From positions 1 to 37,699 of the forward strand of contig JACPNY010000023.1 in assembly GCA_016185255.1 (NCBI GenBank): 37,699 nt of DNA, read 5' to 3'. Made by a program: the position numbers and the translations under genes. The notes below the pieces were generated by a model that had not been told where the DNA came from, ran no database searches, and saw only the letters and a program-made list of their open reading frames with translations. Positions 7,212-16,816 of this stretch are shown here, piece by piece. The stretch is from Pseudomonadota bacterium. Lineage in GTDB: Bacteria; Pseudomonadota; Alphaproteobacteria; UBA9655. Every line of letters starts with the position of its first letter. The first letter of the stretch is position 1.

Positions 7212-9893
7212 ATGACCGAAAATCAAGATTTAGTTCCCTTTGTTAATCTTGAAGAGGAGATGAAAAACTCTTATCTCGATTACGCCATGAGCGTTATCGT
7301 GAGCCGGGCCTTGCCTGATGTAAGAGACGGGCTTAAGCCCGTCCATCGCCGCATTCTTTATGCTATGAATGAATTAGGGCTCGATTACAATCGTCCTCAT
7401 CGTAAATCAGCCCATGTTGTGGGAGGGGTGATGGCGAAATATCACCCTCACAGTGATCAGGCCATTTATGATTCCACAGTCCGCATGGCCCAAGACTTTT
7501 CTATGCGCCTCCCCCTTATTGATGGACAAGGAAACTTTGGATCCATGGATGGCGATCCAGCGGCCTCCATGCGATATACGGAAATCCGTCTGTCAAAACC
7601 CGCCCATTATCTGTTGGAAGACATTGATAAGGACACGGTTGATTTCTATCCAAACTATGATGAAACCACGGTACAGCCCACCGTCCTCCCTGCCAGAATC
7701 CCTAACCTTCTCGTTAATGGGGCGGGCGGTATTGCTGTGGGTATGGCAACCAATATTCCTTCTCATAACTTGGGAGAAGTTATTGATGGCTGCTGTGCTC
7801 TCATTGAGAATCCAGATTTAACCATTGAAGACTTGATGGCTTACATCCCCGCCCCTGATTTCCCAACGGGGGCCCTTATCATGGGAAAACGCGGGATTTA
7901 TAGCGCTTTCAAGACAGGTCGTGGATCCCTTGTTATTCGAAGCCGGACTCACATTGAAACCATCCGCAAGGATCGAGAAGCTATCATCGTCACGGAAGTA
8001 CCCTATCAAGTGAACAAAGCCAAAATGGTTGAGCGCATGGGAGAACTTATCCGCAACAAAGAACTTGAAGGTATTGCAGACTTACGCGACGAATCCAGCC
8101 GCCATGGTGTCCGTGTTGTTATCGAGCTAAAGAAGGAAGCCATTGCAGAGGTTGTCCTCAATCGCCTTTACACCATGACTCCTCTTCAGACCACCTTTGG
8201 GGTGAACATGTTGGCCTTAAATGGCGGACGCCCCCAACAAATGAATCTTAAGGAAATCCTTGAATGCTTTATTCTCTTCCGAGAAGAAGTGATTACCCGC
8301 CGTACACACTTTGAATTAAAGAAAGCCCGGGATCGGGCTCACACCTTGGTAGGGCTCGCCATTGCTGTCGAAAATCTTGATGAGATGATCGTGCTCATCC
8401 GCAAAGCACCTGATCCCCAAACAGCAAAAGAAGAAATTTTAGCCCGTGCTTGGGCCGTTCATACTATAGAGCCTCTCATCCGCCTGATTGATGAGCCGGG
8501 CTATCCGGTCGTTGATGGCACCTACCGCATGTCGGAGATTCAAGCCAAAGCTATCTTAGACTTAAGACTTCACCGCCTAACAGGCCTGGAGCGCGAGAAG
8601 ATCGCAAAAGAGCTCAATGAAATTGTCGAAGAAATCAAAGAATACCTCTCTATTTTAGCGTCTCGCGATAAGCGCCTTGCAATCTTACGGGCTGAGCTTC
8701 TTGAGATGAAAGAAAATTATGCTACCCCCCGTCGAACAACCGTAGTCGAAGCAGAAATGGAGACGGATGAGGAAGACCTGATCCAACGAGAGGACATGGT
8801 CGTTACCGTTAGTTTGGGCGGTTATATTAAGCGCGTCCCCACCACCACGTATCGTTCTCAAAAACGAGGAGGAAAAGGGCGCTCGGGCATGACAACACGA
8901 GAAGAAGATGCGGTCTCCGAAGTCTTTGTGGCGAATACCCATACACAAGTCCTGTTCTTTACGACAAAAGGCCGTGTTTTTGGCATGAAAGTGTACAAAC
9001 TCCCTCTTGGCAATCCTCAAGCCCGCGGGAAAGCCATTGTGAATCTTTTACCTCTAGAAGACGGAGAAACCCTCTCGACCATCATGCCCATGCCGGAAGA
9101 TGAGGCCCAGTGGGAGACGATGCATATTCTTTTTGCCACCTCCTCCGGTCATGTGCGCCGCAACTTACTCTCTGACTTCACCAACATTAGGGCAAACGGA
9201 AAAATTGCGATGAAGCTTGAAGAAGGAGAGCACCTGATTGCTGTACGCTCCTGTGATAAAAGCACTGATGTATTGCTAACGACGCGCGCGGGACGCTGCA
9301 TTCGCTTTGGAGTTACAGATGTCCGCGAATTTGTGGGAAGAACCTCAACAGGTGTGCGAGGTGTGCGCCTTGGCAAAGGGGATGAGGTTGTATCCATGTC
9401 CATCCTACATCAAATTGACTTCACCATTGAAGAACGTGATTCCTACCTCAAGCAAGCAGGGCGTCTGCGTCGCCAAGAAGGAGACGAAGAGCTGGAACCT
9501 CTCGAGGCCCCCCTTCCTCCCGAACGCTTTGACACCATGGCGAAAGCGGAAGAATTCATTCTGACCGTTAGTGAAAATGGCTTTGGTAAGCGCTCATCCG
9601 CCTATGAATACCGTTGTACCAATCGTGGTGGACAAGGGATCACCACCATGGACGTGACAGCAAAGACAGGTAAAGTCGTGGATTCTTTCCCTGTACAGGG
9701 CGAAGATGATCTCATGCTTGTCACAAATACCGGAAAGCTTATTCGGTGTCCTGTTCATGACATTCGCATTGCAGGCCGCCGCACCCAAGGGGTAACTCTG
9801 TTCCGTGTTGCTGAGGGAGAAATCGTTGTTTCTGTTGCCTGCCTTAAGGAAGAAGGAGAGGATGGAAATGAGCAAGAAGCGGACGATGTCTAA
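7212..9893 (+). CDS. gyrA: DNA gyrase subunit A
   Basis: GyrA is the DNA-breaking subunit of gyrase. Starting at ATG 7212 (893 residues), numbering coincides with E. coli: the catalytic Tyr is Y122 in [13 protein letters not shown]. An upstream TTG (7200) is rejected for that reason. The breakage-reunion domain is complete; the C-terminal beta-pinwheel carries a GyrA box, here QKRGGKG (usually QRRGGKG), which marks GyrA rather than ParC. The quinolone region is unusual: [10 protein letters not shown] instead of the common HPHGDSAVYD, so residue 81 is Ser and residue 83 is Gln. The C-terminus ends in an acidic tail ([14 protein letters not shown]). The 3' end overlaps the start region of coaD. 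Confidence 0.97.
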   Translation: MTENQDLVPFVNLEEEMKNSYLDYAMSVIVSRALPDVRDGLKPVHRRILYAMNELGLDYNRPHRKSAHVVGGVMAKYHPHSDQAIYDSTVRMAQDFSMRLPLIDGQGNFGSMDGDPAASMRYTEIRLSKPAHYLLEDIDKDTVDFYPNYDETTVQPTVLPARIPNLLVNGAGGIAVGMATNIPSHNLGEVIDGCCALIENPDLTIEDLMAYIPAPDFPTGALIMGKRGIYSAFKTGRGSLVIRSRTHIETIRKDREAIIVTEVPYQVNKAKMVERMGELIRNKELEGIADLRDESSRHGVRVVIELKKEAIAEVVLNRLYTMTPLQTTFGVNMLALNGGRPQQMNLKEILECFILFREEVITRRTHFELKKARDRAHTLVGLAIAVENLDEMIVLIRKAPDPQTAKEEILARAWAVHTIEPLIRLIDEPGYPVVDGTYRMSEIQAKAILDLRLHRLTGLEREKIAKELNEIVEEIKEYLSILASRDKRLAILRAELLEMKENYATPRRTTVVEAEMETDEEDLIQREDMVVTVSLGGYIKRVPTTTYRSQKRGGKGRSGMTTREEDAVSEVFVANTHTQVLFFTTKGRVFGMKVYKLPLGNPQARGKAIVNLLPLEDGETLSTIMPMPEDEAQWETMHILFATSSGHVRRNLLSDFTNIRANGKIAMKLEEGEHLIAVRSCDKSTDVLLTTRAGRCIRFGVTDVREFVGRTSTGVRGVRLGKGDEVVSMSILHQIDFTIEERDSYLKQAGRLRRQEGDEELEPLEAPLPPERFDTMAKAEEFILTVSENGFGKRSSAYEYRCTNRGGQGITTMDVTAKTGKVVDSFPVQGEDDLMLVTNTGKLIRCPVHDIRIAGRRTQGVTLFRVAEGEIVVSVACLKEEGEDGNEQEADDV

Positions 9894-10392
9894 ACCTCTT
9901 CACATTGGCGTCTATCCCGGCACCTTTGATCCTATCACCTATGGTCACCTCGATATTATACAGCGTGGTACACGCCTTGTGGATCGTCTGATCGTCGCAG
10001 TTGCAACGAATGTGAACAAAAGTCCCCTCTTTTCCATTGAAGAGCGCCTCCAGATGATCGAACAAGAGCTCAAAACTCTTGACCTTCCCCCTGAGAGAGA
10101 AATTATCGTTAAACCTTTTGACACTTTATTGGTGAATTTTGCAAAAAAAGAAGGGGCTCAGCTTCTGATTCGTGGCCTTAGACCTGTTTCAGATTTCGAA
10201 TACGAATTTCAAATGGCCGGCACAAATCGAAAGCTTTGTGCGGATCTTGAAACCGTCTTTTTGGTGGCGTCCGAAAGCTTTCAACTCATTGCCTCCAATC
10301 TTGTGAAGGAAATAGCACGCCTCGAAGGCGACACCTCTCCTTTCGTCTCGCCACACGTAGCTGAAAAACTGAAAGCACGGTTTCAGCACTAA
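9868..10392 (+). CDS. coaD: phosphopantetheine adenylyltransferase
   Basis: CoaD joins ATP and 4'-phosphopantetheine to make dephospho-CoA, the penultimate step of coenzyme A synthesis. The protein shows [16 protein letters not shown], with the T-X-G-H nucleotidyltransferase motif, [22 protein letters not shown] and [14 protein letters not shown] near the C-terminus. Three in-frame ATGs are possible (9862, 9868, 9886). I chose 9868 because an AAGGAGAGG site (9853-9861) is well spaced for it; the family core starts just after 9886, so the true start could be there. At 174 residues it is slightly longer than most CoaDs. It overlaps the end of gyrA by 26 bases, suggesting coupled translation. 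Confidence 0.95.
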   Translation: MSKKRTMSKPLHIGVYPGTFDPITYGHLDIIQRGTRLVDRLIVAVATNVNKSPLFSIEERLQMIEQELKTLDLPPEREIIVKPFDTLLVNFAKKEGAQLLIRGLRPVSDFEYEFQMAGTNRKLCADLETVFLVASESFQLIASNLVKEIARLEGDTSPFVSPHVAEKLKARFQH

Positions 10393-10538
10393 CAGCTGCT
10401 ATTGAGTCAAGCGGTCTTCAAACGAAACATTCTAGTTTTTCCAATATAACTCCATCTCTGTAGTTTTTATCGTAAGTTCCATTAACATTTAATTTACGAG
10501 TTTATGTTAAAAAATGAAAACGAATCAGAGAGGACATT

Positions 10539-13328
10539 ATGTTTATTCTCATTATGTTTATTTTTGCTCTATTCAAAATTTTAGTGATAGGGCTCCTTGT
10601 AGCGGCTTTGGTACTGCCATGGATATCTCGCCTACGTATTCAATCTCTTCAAAAAGAGGTTAACCGTCTTACAAATCAAGTAGCCTGGTTGATCTCCTAC
10701 ACGCGTGAAAAAGGAGCGGACGTTCCTGAACAGTGGGAAATCTTAAGCGAAACCTCTTCCCATGAAGAATATGACGAGTTTGTTTTTCAAGAGGAAATGA
10801 CAGAGAAATCTGAGGAAGAACCATCTATATCTACAGGTGCCATTGCTAAAACTGAAACTTCTTTGCGGAAGCTTAAAGAACCCTCATTGAAGAAAAAATT
10901 TCACTTTAAAAATTTTAGAGAGCGCTTTGAGAAAAAGTTTACCCAGAGCTTACCAGTATGGATAGGAGGAGTAGCACTTGCTTTAGCAGGGGCTTTTCTT
11001 GTGAAATATTCTATAGAAATGGGCTTCCTTTCTCCCTCTGTACGCATTGCAATTGGTACTCTTTTTGGCGTTGGGTTACTTCTTTTTGGAAATTGGATTC
11101 ATGACAAAAATCATATTGCGAATGGAAAGCGCATATCTCAAGCCCTTTCAGGGGCGGGTATTGCAGATTTGTACGTATGTCTTTTTGCTGCAACAAGCTT
11201 TTATAATTTGATCTCTCCCCTCTTTGGATTTATTGGGATGGGAAGCATTACGGCTATAGCCGTTGTCCTGTCTCTAAAACAGGGGCCGCCTATTGCAATG
11301 CTTGGGATGGTGGGCGGTTTTTTAACTCCAGCCCTCATCGAATCAAAAGAACCAAATGCTCAGTTCCTTTTTCTTTATCTTTATTTTGTTTTAGCGGGTA
11401 TCTTTACAATTATTCGTCGAAAAAATTGGTGGTTTATTGCAATTCCAGTTGTTATTGCAGCTTTCCTGTGGGTCATTTTTTGGATGGCAACAAGCTATTC
11501 CCCTGATGATAGTCTTTGGTTAGGCATATTTCTTATTGCAGTATGCTCAACTGTAGCCTTTCAATCCCGGCAAGTGATGGCGGCAGACACTGAAGTATTT
11601 CGCCTCTTTCCCATTCTCAACTATCTCACTATGGGGGGTGCCGTCCTGTTAATGAGTATCGTTGCCGCGGAGTCTAATTTCGGGCAGATGGAATGGGGAC
11701 TCTTTGGATTCATTGCAGCAGGAGGTATAGTTCTTTCCTATTATAATCAAAACGTTTATGGATTTATTCCTTGGATTTCGGGAATTATGAATGTCATCCT
11801 CCTTCTGGCTTGGCAAGAACCCGATCCCACAATTCTTGCGTCAACGCTCCTGGGGTTTTCTCTCCTTTATACGATAAGTAGCTATTGGTTGATGTGGAAG
11901 GCTGACAATCCCTTATCATGGTCTCTTCTAGCAGCAGCTTCTAGCCTTATTTATTATGTGCTTGCCTATAGCAAATTTCACAATTGGACAGGGGAGGTGT
12001 TTTTTACTTCTACGGATTGGTATACAGATGCTAATTTATGGGGGGTTCTTGCATTAGGACTATTTTTTCTTTCTTGCCTTGCCGTTGTCCAAGTCCTCAA
12101 TCGATTCCAAGGAGAAGAAGGAATAAAAGAACATCTTCTCACTATTTTTACTCTAACAGCGACCACGTTCTTATCAATAGGCCTCACTCTTGAGTTAAAC
12201 CATGAATTTTTAACTGTTGCCTTAGCCACAGAAACACTAGCTGTTAGCTGGATTAATAGGCACGTCCAGATTAAGGTACTGCGACCGCTTGCCGGGGCGC
12301 TCGCCATTATATTCGGGGTATTAATCATCCCTCAAATTTTGTTTCAGATTTTATTGATTTCCAATCACCTAACAAACCTTACCTTGCTCCTATCCTTTAT
12401 TTTTGGCTCTCCTATGCAACCCATATCTTCATATCTACAAAATAACATCCCTAGCATAAAGTGGTCCTTGTTTCACCTTGGGCTACCGGCTCTCATGTTC
12501 ATGGGGTCTAGTGTTCTGTTACGTCAACAAAAAGATGATCGTTTAATTCAGGCATTTGAAATGGCGGCTATTGCACTCCTTACTGTTCTGTCTTATTACC
12601 TCGTTCGTCACGCTTTCCACCCTAATGACAATTTGTTTTTTGCAAGTTCTACCTTTATTGAACGCGGTGTCCTTACAAATATTTATTTCCTTTACGGACT
12701 TATCTGCTTATGGCTTGGAAGAAAATTCAATCGGAATGGAGTTTTATTGAGTGGAGGAATACTTGTTGTCCTCTCGCTTCTCCGAATCGTTTTCTTTGAT
12801 CTATTGTCCTATAACCCTCTTTGGACTCATCAACAAATAGAGGGCGTCTTTCTTTTCAATACTCTGATCCTCCCTTACGGATTGCCTATCCTATGGCTGA
12901 CACTGCTTAACAAAGAGATAATTAAAATAAAAAAACAAAACTATCTTCCCTATACAAACGTATGTTTATTTGCACTTCTTTTTTTATTTGTAAGTTTTAA
13001 CGTACGTCAAATGTACCATGGTCAGTATTTAGATACTGGAATGATGAGTAGCGCCGAAGTTTATACCTATTCCGCTGCATGGCTCTTGATGGGTATTGGA
13101 TTGTTATTTTTTGGTACATTACGGCAAGACAAAACACTCAGACTGGCTTCACTTGCTTTTTTGATCCTAACGGTTGGTAAGGTATTCCTCTTTGACGCCT
13201 CTGAACTGACCGACCTTTACCGCGTATTTTCATTCCTTGGATTAGGGGTGAGCCTCCTTGGATTAAGTTGGTTCTATAGTCGGTTTGTTTTCAAGCGCAG
13301 CAACAACAAACCCATTGACGTCTCCTGA
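10539..13328 (+). CDS. DUF2339 family large polytopic membrane protein
   Basis: The 929-residue product fits DUF2339: an N-terminal transmembrane segment (about 2-29), a short coiled-coil-like stretch (RIQSLQKEVNRLTNQV), about 80 charged residues with no membrane segments, then a continuous series of well over 20 predicted transmembrane helices. The family hallmark FTQSLPVWIGGVALALAGAFLVKYSIE, with a following IGTLFGVGLLLFGNW, is at about 130-190. Near the end is SLAFLILTVGKVFLFDASEL. The function is unknown; family members are envelope proteins found widely in Gram-negatives. The ATG has a GAGAGGA ribosome site. It appears to be a single-gene unit between coaD and an MFS gene, with gaps of about 146 bases on each side. 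Confidence 0.85.
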   Translation: MFILIMFIFALFKILVIGLLVAALVLPWISRLRIQSLQKEVNRLTNQVAWLISYTREKGADVPEQWEILSETSSHEEYDEFVFQEEMTEKSEEEPSISTGAIAKTETSLRKLKEPSLKKKFHFKNFRERFEKKFTQSLPVWIGGVALALAGAFLVKYSIEMGFLSPSVRIAIGTLFGVGLLLFGNWIHDKNHIANGKRISQALSGAGIADLYVCLFAATSFYNLISPLFGFIGMGSITAIAVVLSLKQGPPIAMLGMVGGFLTPALIESKEPNAQFLFLYLYFVLAGIFTIIRRKNWWFIAIPVVIAAFLWVIFWMATSYSPDDSLWLGIFLIAVCSTVAFQSRQVMAADTEVFRLFPILNYLTMGGAVLLMSIVAAESNFGQMEWGLFGFIAAGGIVLSYYNQNVYGFIPWISGIMNVILLLAWQEPDPTILASTLLGFSLLYTISSYWLMWKADNPLSWSLLAAASSLIYYVLAYSKFHNWTGEVFFTSTDWYTDANLWGVLALGLFFLSCLAVVQVLNRFQGEEGIKEHLLTIFTLTATTFLSIGLTLELNHEFLTVALATETLAVSWINRHVQIKVLRPLAGALAIIFGVLIIPQILFQILLISNHLTNLTLLLSFIFGSPMQPISSYLQNNIPSIKWSLFHLGLPALMFMGSSVLLRQQKDDRLIQAFEMAAIALLTVLSYYLVRHAFHPNDNLFFASSTFIERGVLTNIYFLYGLICLWLGRKFNRNGVLLSGGILVVLSLLRIVFFDLLSYNPLWTHQQIEGVFLFNTLILPYGLPILWLTLLNKEIIKIKKQNYLPYTNVCLFALLFLFVSFNVRQMYHGQYLDTGMMSSAEVYTYSAAWLLMGIGLLFFGTLRQDKTLRLASLAFLILTVGKVFLFDASELTDLYRVFSFLGLGVSLLGLSWFYSRFVFKRSNNKPIDVS

Positions 13329-13474
13329 TTTACATCCCATATTTAAAGAATGAAGACTAAATCTGTACTCATTCCTTCTTACAGAATCATTATTGGCGGC
13401 TAGCGCTGCCAGTCTCCCGTCGTTCACCCTTATAATTTAATATTTTTTATGATTCTCTAACGAATGAGGAAGCG

Positions 13475-14716
13475 ATGTCTCGTTATCACCCTTGGGTTAT
13501 GTGGTTTTTAGCCACCTTATTTTTTGCCTACCAATTTATCATGCGTGTTTTTACAGGGCTCTGTGTACCTGAGCTCATGCATAAGTTTCACATTGATGCG
13601 ACGGAATTTGGGCTTTTTTCGTCCATGTATTATTATGGGTACGCGGGTATGCAAATCCCCGTTGCTTATTTGCTGGATAGATTTGGCCCGCGTCTTGTGA
13701 TTTCCCTCTGTTGCTTTGTGTGTTCTGCTTCTATCTTTTTGTTTTATTGGACGGACAACTGGTATCTTGTGTTGTTGTCTCGGTTTTTAATTGGGGCGGC
13801 CTCGGCTGCTGGGTTTTTAGGCGCCTCTAAGGTTATTTCTCTGTGGTTTCCTTTTGCTACCTATGCACGCATGGTGGGACTCACTTTTTCTCTTGGGTTA
13901 TTAGGAGCCATCTACGGAGGAAAACCCGTGAGCCATCTGATCTCCCTTTATGGATGGGAAAATGTACTCCTTCTGGTGGGTGGAGTGGGGCTACTCCTCA
14001 CAGGATTTCTTGTCGGCGGAATCAAAAGCCACACGCCTTCTCCTATCCAAGAGAATACCTCCTTTTTCAAGGATCTCAAATCTCTTGTGACAAGGCCATC
14101 TCTTCTTCTCATTGCCTTCTGCAATTTTTTAATGGTGGGCGCTTTGGAAGGTTTTGCAGATGTGTGGGGAGTCCCTTATCTAGTCACCGTCTATGATTTC
14201 GCAAAGGAAGATGCGGCTTTTGTTACCTCTTCTGTCTTTACAGGCATGCTCTTTGGGGGACCTATCTTGGCCTATCTTTCTGAAAAATTTAAGGCGTCCT
14301 ATACCATAACCGCACTCTGTGGTCTTCTGATGGCGGGAATTTTCTCAGTCATGCTCCTCTTTCCTGGAGACCTGAGGTATGTCACCTTGTGTGGTCTGAT
14401 GTTTGGTGTGGGAATCTTGTGTTGCTATCAAGTCCTTGTTTTTACAATCGGTGCAGCTTCTGCTCCTCCTGACATGAGGAATATCACGATCGCCTTTTTA
14501 AATTGCATTAATATGCTGGGGGGATCCTTCTTCCACACATCCATTGGCAGGTTGATGGATCTCTTTTGGGCAGGAGGGCTCTCCAAAGGGCAACGTATTT
14601 ATGAGGCACACGCCTACACCTATGCACTCGCCTTAATTCCTGCGGCAGCCTTCATGGGAGGGGCTCTCTTCTTCTGCCTTAAGCCTACAAAGAAGGCAGC
14701 TCTACAAGCTGCCTAA
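13475..14716 (+). CDS. MFS transporter
   Basis: This 413-residue carrier has about 12 transmembrane segments. The first helices read WVMWFLATLFFAYQFIMRV, followed by GLFSSMYYYGYAGMQIPVAYLLDRFGPRLV (the loop 2-3 MFS motif, LLDRFGPR) and LSRFLIGAASAAGFLGASKVISLWFP. The N-terminal YQFIMRV and '...GLFSSMYYYGYAGMQIPV' features recall MFS permeases that are multiplied in Legionella, Coxiella and Holosporales/Rickettsiales, some of which move amino acids or nucleosides. The substrate here is unknown. The ATG follows a GAGGAAGCG ribosome site, and a TATAAT-like hexamer lies about 45 bases upstream in an AT-rich stretch. Confidence 0.87.
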   Translation: MSRYHPWVMWFLATLFFAYQFIMRVFTGLCVPELMHKFHIDATEFGLFSSMYYYGYAGMQIPVAYLLDRFGPRLVISLCCFVCSASIFLFYWTDNWYLVLLSRFLIGAASAAGFLGASKVISLWFPFATYARMVGLTFSLGLLGAIYGGKPVSHLISLYGWENVLLLVGGVGLLLTGFLVGGIKSHTPSPIQENTSFFKDLKSLVTRPSLLLIAFCNFLMVGALEGFADVWGVPYLVTVYDFAKEDAAFVTSSVFTGMLFGGPILAYLSEKFKASYTITALCGLLMAGIFSVMLLFPGDLRYVTLCGLMFGVGILCCYQVLVFTIGAASAPPDMRNITIAFLNCINMLGGSFFHTSIGRLMDLFWAGGLSKGQRIYEAHAYTYALALIPAAAFMGGALFFCLKPTKKAALQAA

Positions 14717-14737
14717 TCTTGACTCTTACGAAATGGG

Positions 14738-14775
14738 GCCCTTTTTTTGCAAATTTTTTAAAGCATTAAAAGGGC
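14738..14775. terminator. possible bidirectional terminator between convergent genes
   Basis: GCCCTTTT (14738-14745) and AAAAGGGC (14768-14775) form an 8-bp inverted repeat with a 22-base AT-rich loop, between the MFS gene and the convergent 92-residue gene. The loop is long for an intrinsic terminator, so the call rests mainly on position. Confidence 0.3.
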
Positions 14776-14784
14776 GCCGGTTTC

Positions 14785-15063
14785 TTATTTTCTTTTAGAT
14801 GGTGGTGGTGGAACAAGTCCGCTACATTGAAACATATAGGTTACTTGATTTGTAGACGGATAGTATTGCTCACATTGCGCTATACAGTCTTGCACATTCG
14901 AAGCCTTATCCTGTTTGCTTGCTACTCCTGTTGCTCCTCCTGCTGGCTCCCAGGAACACATACAACTACATGATGACTCCTGCGCATAAGCTCCTCCTTG
15001 GGCTAAGGAGACCCCTACAATGCCAAAGGCTAAGGTTTTAATGAAGAAATTTTTCTTATTCAT
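14785..15063 (-). CDS. small secreted Cys-rich protein, unknown function
   Basis: I do not recognise a family. The 92-residue product starts MNKKNFFIKTLAFGIVGVSLAQGGAYA/QES: a basic start, a hydrophobic core and an AYA cleavage site make a clean Sec signal peptide. The mature part (about 65 residues) has six cysteines: SCSCMC close to the new N-terminus, then DCIAQC and a later QCSG. It ends in a Pro run and basic residues (VPPPPSKRK). It is likely a periplasmic or exported disulfide-bonded peptide. The start is ATG 15063 with an AAAAGGA ribosome site. It lies downstream of tlc on the same strand, separated by 139 bases containing interleaved inverted repeats. Confidence 0.65.
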   Translation of the reverse strand: MNKKNFFIKTLAFGIVGVSLAQGGAYAQESSCSCMCSWEPAGGATGVASKQDKASNVQDCIAQCEQYYPSTNQVTYMFQCSGLVPPPPSKRK

Positions 15064-15097
15064 GACGTTAATCCTTTTCTGCTTTTCAAATTTATAA

Positions 15098-15173
15098 AAC
15101 TGGGAAAATGTTTCTTATAATTCTTGGAATCCCCAGTTCTCGGGAAAGGATAAGCAGAATTTATTAAGAAACA
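15098..15173 (-). other. interleaved inverted repeats upstream of the small secreted protein gene
   Basis: Two inverted repeats cross each other: AACTGGG (15098-15104) with CCCAGTT (15132-15138), and TGTTTCTTA (15109-15117) with TAAGAAACA (15165-15173). They cannot both form as simple hairpins, so they imply a pseudoknot or alternative folds. The region is the gap between tlc and the 92-residue gene and would be in that gene's leader if transcription starts upstream of it. Confidence 0.3.
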
Positions 15174-15202
15174 GTTAACTCATGAACGCAAGCGTAAAAG
15201 CC

Positions 15203-16708
15203 TTATTCACCCTGCTTAACTTTTGCATTATAAAGCTTAGAAAGACCATTTGCAGATCCCATCCAAGCTAAAATAACAATAAGAAGAATACCCAGGAGAT
15301 AAGGGGCAATAGTCGTTAAGCTCCCTGCGGTCAGAACGAGAAGGAATGACTGGATAAATCCTCCACTTGATTTGCCAAGACGCCCTCCAATCACATCAAC
15401 GGCCGCCTTCCCTTTTACTTTCAATTCTTGGTCAAGAGGGATATAGGCCATTTCTTTAGTAGGGTCAAAGAGGGAGTATTTTGCGGCTTTGTTGAAAATG
15501 TTTTGCACAGCTCCCACCATAACCGCCAAGTAAAGAGAGGTAACGCCAAGAAGAGCGACTACACCTTCTAAACTCTCTTTAAAAAGCACCAAGGAAAAGA
15601 ACAATAGACTGCTGATCAGCAAAACCGTTGGTGTAATGATGGCTCCTGCAAACCATCCAAAGCGCCTAACAATTCCTTTTGTCATAAAAACAAGGACAAT
15701 CGTCATGATCCCCGTCCAAAAAGAAAAGCGACACATAAATTCAAAATAGTCATGAGAGTTGGGAAAATACGCTTGCACCTGACCTTTCCAAGCCACATCA
15801 ATGAAGTTACTGACAATTCCATAGCTCAAGAGAAGGACCGTGATAAAGCCTAAGTATTTTGAAGAGAAAAGATAGGCGATACTTTCTTTAAGAGACAGTT
15901 TGGGCTTGTCTTTTTTGTTTTTTCTCCCCGCTTCATCATAATACAAGGGATCAGTTAATACATATTTGTCCATCCACGCGTAAATCAACAAAATCGCAAT
16001 TCCGGCTATAATAACAGCGGTCACCGTATAGGTGAGCATAGAACTCCACGGATCACCATCCGCAGAGCAGCGACTGGCTTCTGACACCCATTTGCCGAGA
16101 GCGCCTGTTGAAACAAGAGCCAAATTACCAAGAAGGGGAAAAAACACATAAAAACGCTTGGCTTCTCCCGTTCGGGTGATTTCATTGGCAAATTGCCAAA
16201 AAAGGAGCGAAATTACGATGCTGCCCCAAAATTCTGCGAGAATATAAAAAAGAGCAAAGGACCAGATACCATAAAGAGAAATAAACCACTTAAGGTGGGG
16301 GTAGGTTGCTTGCAAAGCTAAAACCGACTCAAGACTTGGATGAAGAAGGTCTTTATTCGGGTAAAGGAAAAAGGCAAAAACACAAAAAAAGACAAGGAAG
16401 GGTATCAAACACGTATAAAAAAGAGCAGGCCGGCTTAATATATTGCTGAGTTTAGCGTAGATAAAAAAGAAAAGGATCGCACACGGAATATCCAATATTT
16501 TTATAAAGGAAATGATCTCTGCCCCACTGCCTGGTGCTGTCACCACAAGCGTATCCTTAGTATTGCGCAAAAGAGTGTAGTTAAAAAGAATCAAAAACAT
16601 CATAAGCGCCATGGGCAAGAACTTCTTTAGTTCACTGTTTTGAATAGGGAAAATAGAGGCTCGTAGCTTTGAAAAAGGGGGGTCCTGAAAGGAGGGATTA
16701 GTCGACAT
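15203..16708 (-). CDS. tlc: ATP/ADP translocase (Tlc/NTT nucleotide transporter family)
   Basis: Proteins of this family are 11-12-helix inner-membrane carriers of obligate intracellular bacteria (Rickettsia, Chlamydia, Holosporales) and plastids. The best known type swaps bacterial ADP for host ATP; others import nucleotides or NAD. The 501-residue product has the usual length and the N-terminal pattern ELKKFLPMALMMFLILFNYTLLRNTKDTLVVTAPGSGAEIISFIK (22-66), which is highly characteristic. EITRTGEAKRFYVFFPLLGNLA and FDPTKEMAYIPLDQELKVKGKAAVDVIGGRLGKSSGG follow. This last block (about 400-440) is the most conserved NTT segment. The start is ATG 16708, with only a weak ribosome site. It is the strongest sign of an intracellular, energy-scavenging life; the exact substrate needs transport data. 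Confidence 0.95.
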   Translation of the reverse strand: MSTNPSFQDPPFSKLRASIFPIQNSELKKFLPMALMMFLILFNYTLLRNTKDTLVVTAPGSGAEIISFIKILDIPCAILFFFIYAKLSNILSRPALFYTCLIPFLVFFCVFAFFLYPNKDLLHPSLESVLALQATYPHLKWFISLYGIWSFALFYILAEFWGSIVISLLFWQFANEITRTGEAKRFYVFFPLLGNLALVSTGALGKWVSEASRCSADGDPWSSMLTYTVTAVIIAGIAILLIYAWMDKYVLTDPLYYDEAGRKNKKDKPKLSLKESIAYLFSSKYLGFITVLLLSYGIVSNFIDVAWKGQVQAYFPNSHDYFEFMCRFSFWTGIMTIVLVFMTKGIVRRFGWFAGAIITPTVLLISSLLFFSLVLFKESLEGVVALLGVTSLYLAVMVGAVQNIFNKAAKYSLFDPTKEMAYIPLDQELKVKGKAAVDVIGGRLGKSSGGFIQSFLLVLTAGSLTTIAPYLLGILLIVILAWMGSANGLSKLYNAKVKQGE

Positions 16709-16816
16709 CGCTCTGTCATCCGTAAACGATTACATAAAAGGTATTCATGTGCGCTTCACCTAGAGTATACTTGGAAATAAGCCTATTGCAATCTAAGAAA
16801 GCATTCAATTTTGCCG

